A stretch of DNA of 64,000 nucleotides from Mangifera indica (Eukaryota > Streptophyta > Magnoliopsida > Sapindales > Anacardiaceae). A program made the position numbers and the translations under genes. The DNA lies in the NCBI RefSeq assembly GCF_011075055.1, contig NW_025401098.1:620001-684000 (forward strand), read 5' to 3'. Of this stretch, positions 63,011 to 64,000 are shown piece after piece (position 1 is the first letter of the stretch; every line of letters begins with the position of its first letter). The notes under the pieces were generated by a model, which was given only the letters and a program-made list of their open reading frames with translations, made no database searches and was not told the origin of the DNA.

Positions 63011-64000
63011 TCAGATTTTGCACTTAGCTTGTTTCAAGTCAATTTTTGATATCAGCTTTATAACCCTAAATTTTTAAGTAATCTAGATTGAACTTTCACC
63101 TAGTCCATAACTTATACGAAGTTTTATCCATAGATTTAGATGGGACACAGTTCAGTATATAGATAACAGTTTCTATGGCTTGACCTCAAAAAGACATATG
63201 TAGATTAGTACCTAAACATTTCCATCAATATCCTATTCTTTCACTTAGATACATTATTATGCCATGATGTACCAAAAAGAGTAAATTGAGATACTATTCT
63301 ATTTTCCTTTAGGTATTCTTTGAATTTAACACTCAGGAATTCATCTTTTTGATTAATTTGGAGGACTTTAATTTGTTTCCCAAGTTGTTTTTCTACTTCG
63401 TTCTTGAATTCTTTGAATTTATCAAAGCATTATGACTTGTGTTTCATAAAAAACATATAACCACCATATCTATTGAAGTCATTGGTAAATATGACGAAGT
63501 AGGCATCCTTATATCTGTTATACACTATCATATGCCCACACGTATCATTGTGTATGATCCCTAACAGTTTAGTTACCTTTTCACTATGTCTAGTGAAAGG
63601 TGTTTTGGTCATCTTATGACTAGAAGTTAAATGATTGTAAGACCTTTTGTTAAAGAAGTCTCGATATATGTTTCGGTCTTATGTGGCCTAGCCTGTAATG
63701 CCATATATATGTAATATCCGGATCATTTCATTTTAAATGTTTATTATTTTATACATTAAGAATTTCAATATCCAGTTTTAGAATATATAAGCCATTGTGC
63801 AACTTCACTATTACATATAAAATATTATTTAAGTTGATGGTTATAATACCACGAACAATAAAAAATAAATATCCTTTTTTATCCAAATTTGACAATGAAA
63901 CTAAGTTTCTAAACATAAAAGGCATATGATGACAATTTCTTAATTCTAAAACTAGTTCTGTGGGCCAACCTAAGATAAGAAATTCCTACGATTAATGTGA
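63010..64000 (-). pseudogene. Ty1/copia remnant, GAG-pre-integrase and integrase
   Basis: On the minus strand from the window end downward: a GAG-pre-integrase pattern (LWH-type box read as IWHYRLGHI near 63700), then the integrase core at 63612-63430 with LLGIIHNDTCG and FTNDFNRYGG, then the distal integrase down to about 63020. The last 230 bp or so are homologous to the plus-strand remnant at about 60030-60200, so both belong to one family. The element is truncated in integrase on the left and continues past the window edge on the right. Confidence 0.8.

Noticed and set aside
1..64000. tRNA or rRNA genes
   Set aside because: I scanned for tRNA-like arms with conserved loop motifs and for rRNA landmarks and saw none. 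Primer-binding sites explain the tRNA-complementary strings. A tRNAscan run would be decisive.

Overview
The window looks like AT-rich nuclear DNA of a flowering plant, probably a eudicot. It holds one ordinary spliced host gene in a large bed of transposable elements of several ages. I see no rRNA, tRNA, CRISPR array or bacterial-style operon. The species cannot be fixed from the sequence.

Layout. 1-6.2 kb: decayed retrotransposon pieces, namely a minus-strand primer-binding-site scar, a minus-strand Ty3/gypsy gag remnant and an LTR-like block. 6.2-8.7 kb: an internally deleted hAT transposon with a perfect 8-bp target duplication, then a GC-rich hAT-type MITE. 9.2-13.2 kb: a minus-strand SINA/SINAT-type RING E3 ubiquitin ligase with three coding exons (306 residues), an intron in the 5' leader, and a local duplication in its first coding intron. 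It is the only gene here that looks intact. 13.7-26.8 kb: a degenerate Mutator-like (MULE) assemblage. A plus-strand MuDR-type transposase remnant converges on a minus-strand DUF1985/Ulp1 (C48) protease remnant, with AT-rich minisatellites on both outer sides. A BED-finger hAT element has inserted between the two modules, and an 840-bp foldback element has inserted into the right minisatellite. 28.4-30.4 kb: a Tourist-like MITE and a Ty1/copia LTR remnant.

30.4-59.4 kb is a nested stack. An old minus-strand Ty3/gypsy element and related LTR pieces were invaded by two plus-strand copies of a younger chromodomain-bearing Ty3/gypsy family (Tekay/Del type). Copy 1 (32082-41329, TSD CTACC) sits in an old LTR. 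Copy 2 (47428-57037, TSD TGCTC) sits inside the reverse transcriptase of the old element. Both have LTRs over 2 kb and one gag-pol frame broken by stops; copy 2 also has a frameshift and has lost the catalytic integrase glutamate. By eye the LTR pair of copy 1 differs by about 1% and that of copy 2 by about 2%, so copy 1 is probably the later arrival.

59.4-64 kb: two Ty1/copia remnants of one family in opposite orientation. The plus-strand copy runs from protease to its 3' LTR; the minus-strand copy runs off the end of the window.

The SINAT gene would act in ubiquitin-mediated protein turnover. Everything else is mobile DNA, and every transposase or polyprotein frame I could follow is interrupted, so no element here looks autonomous.
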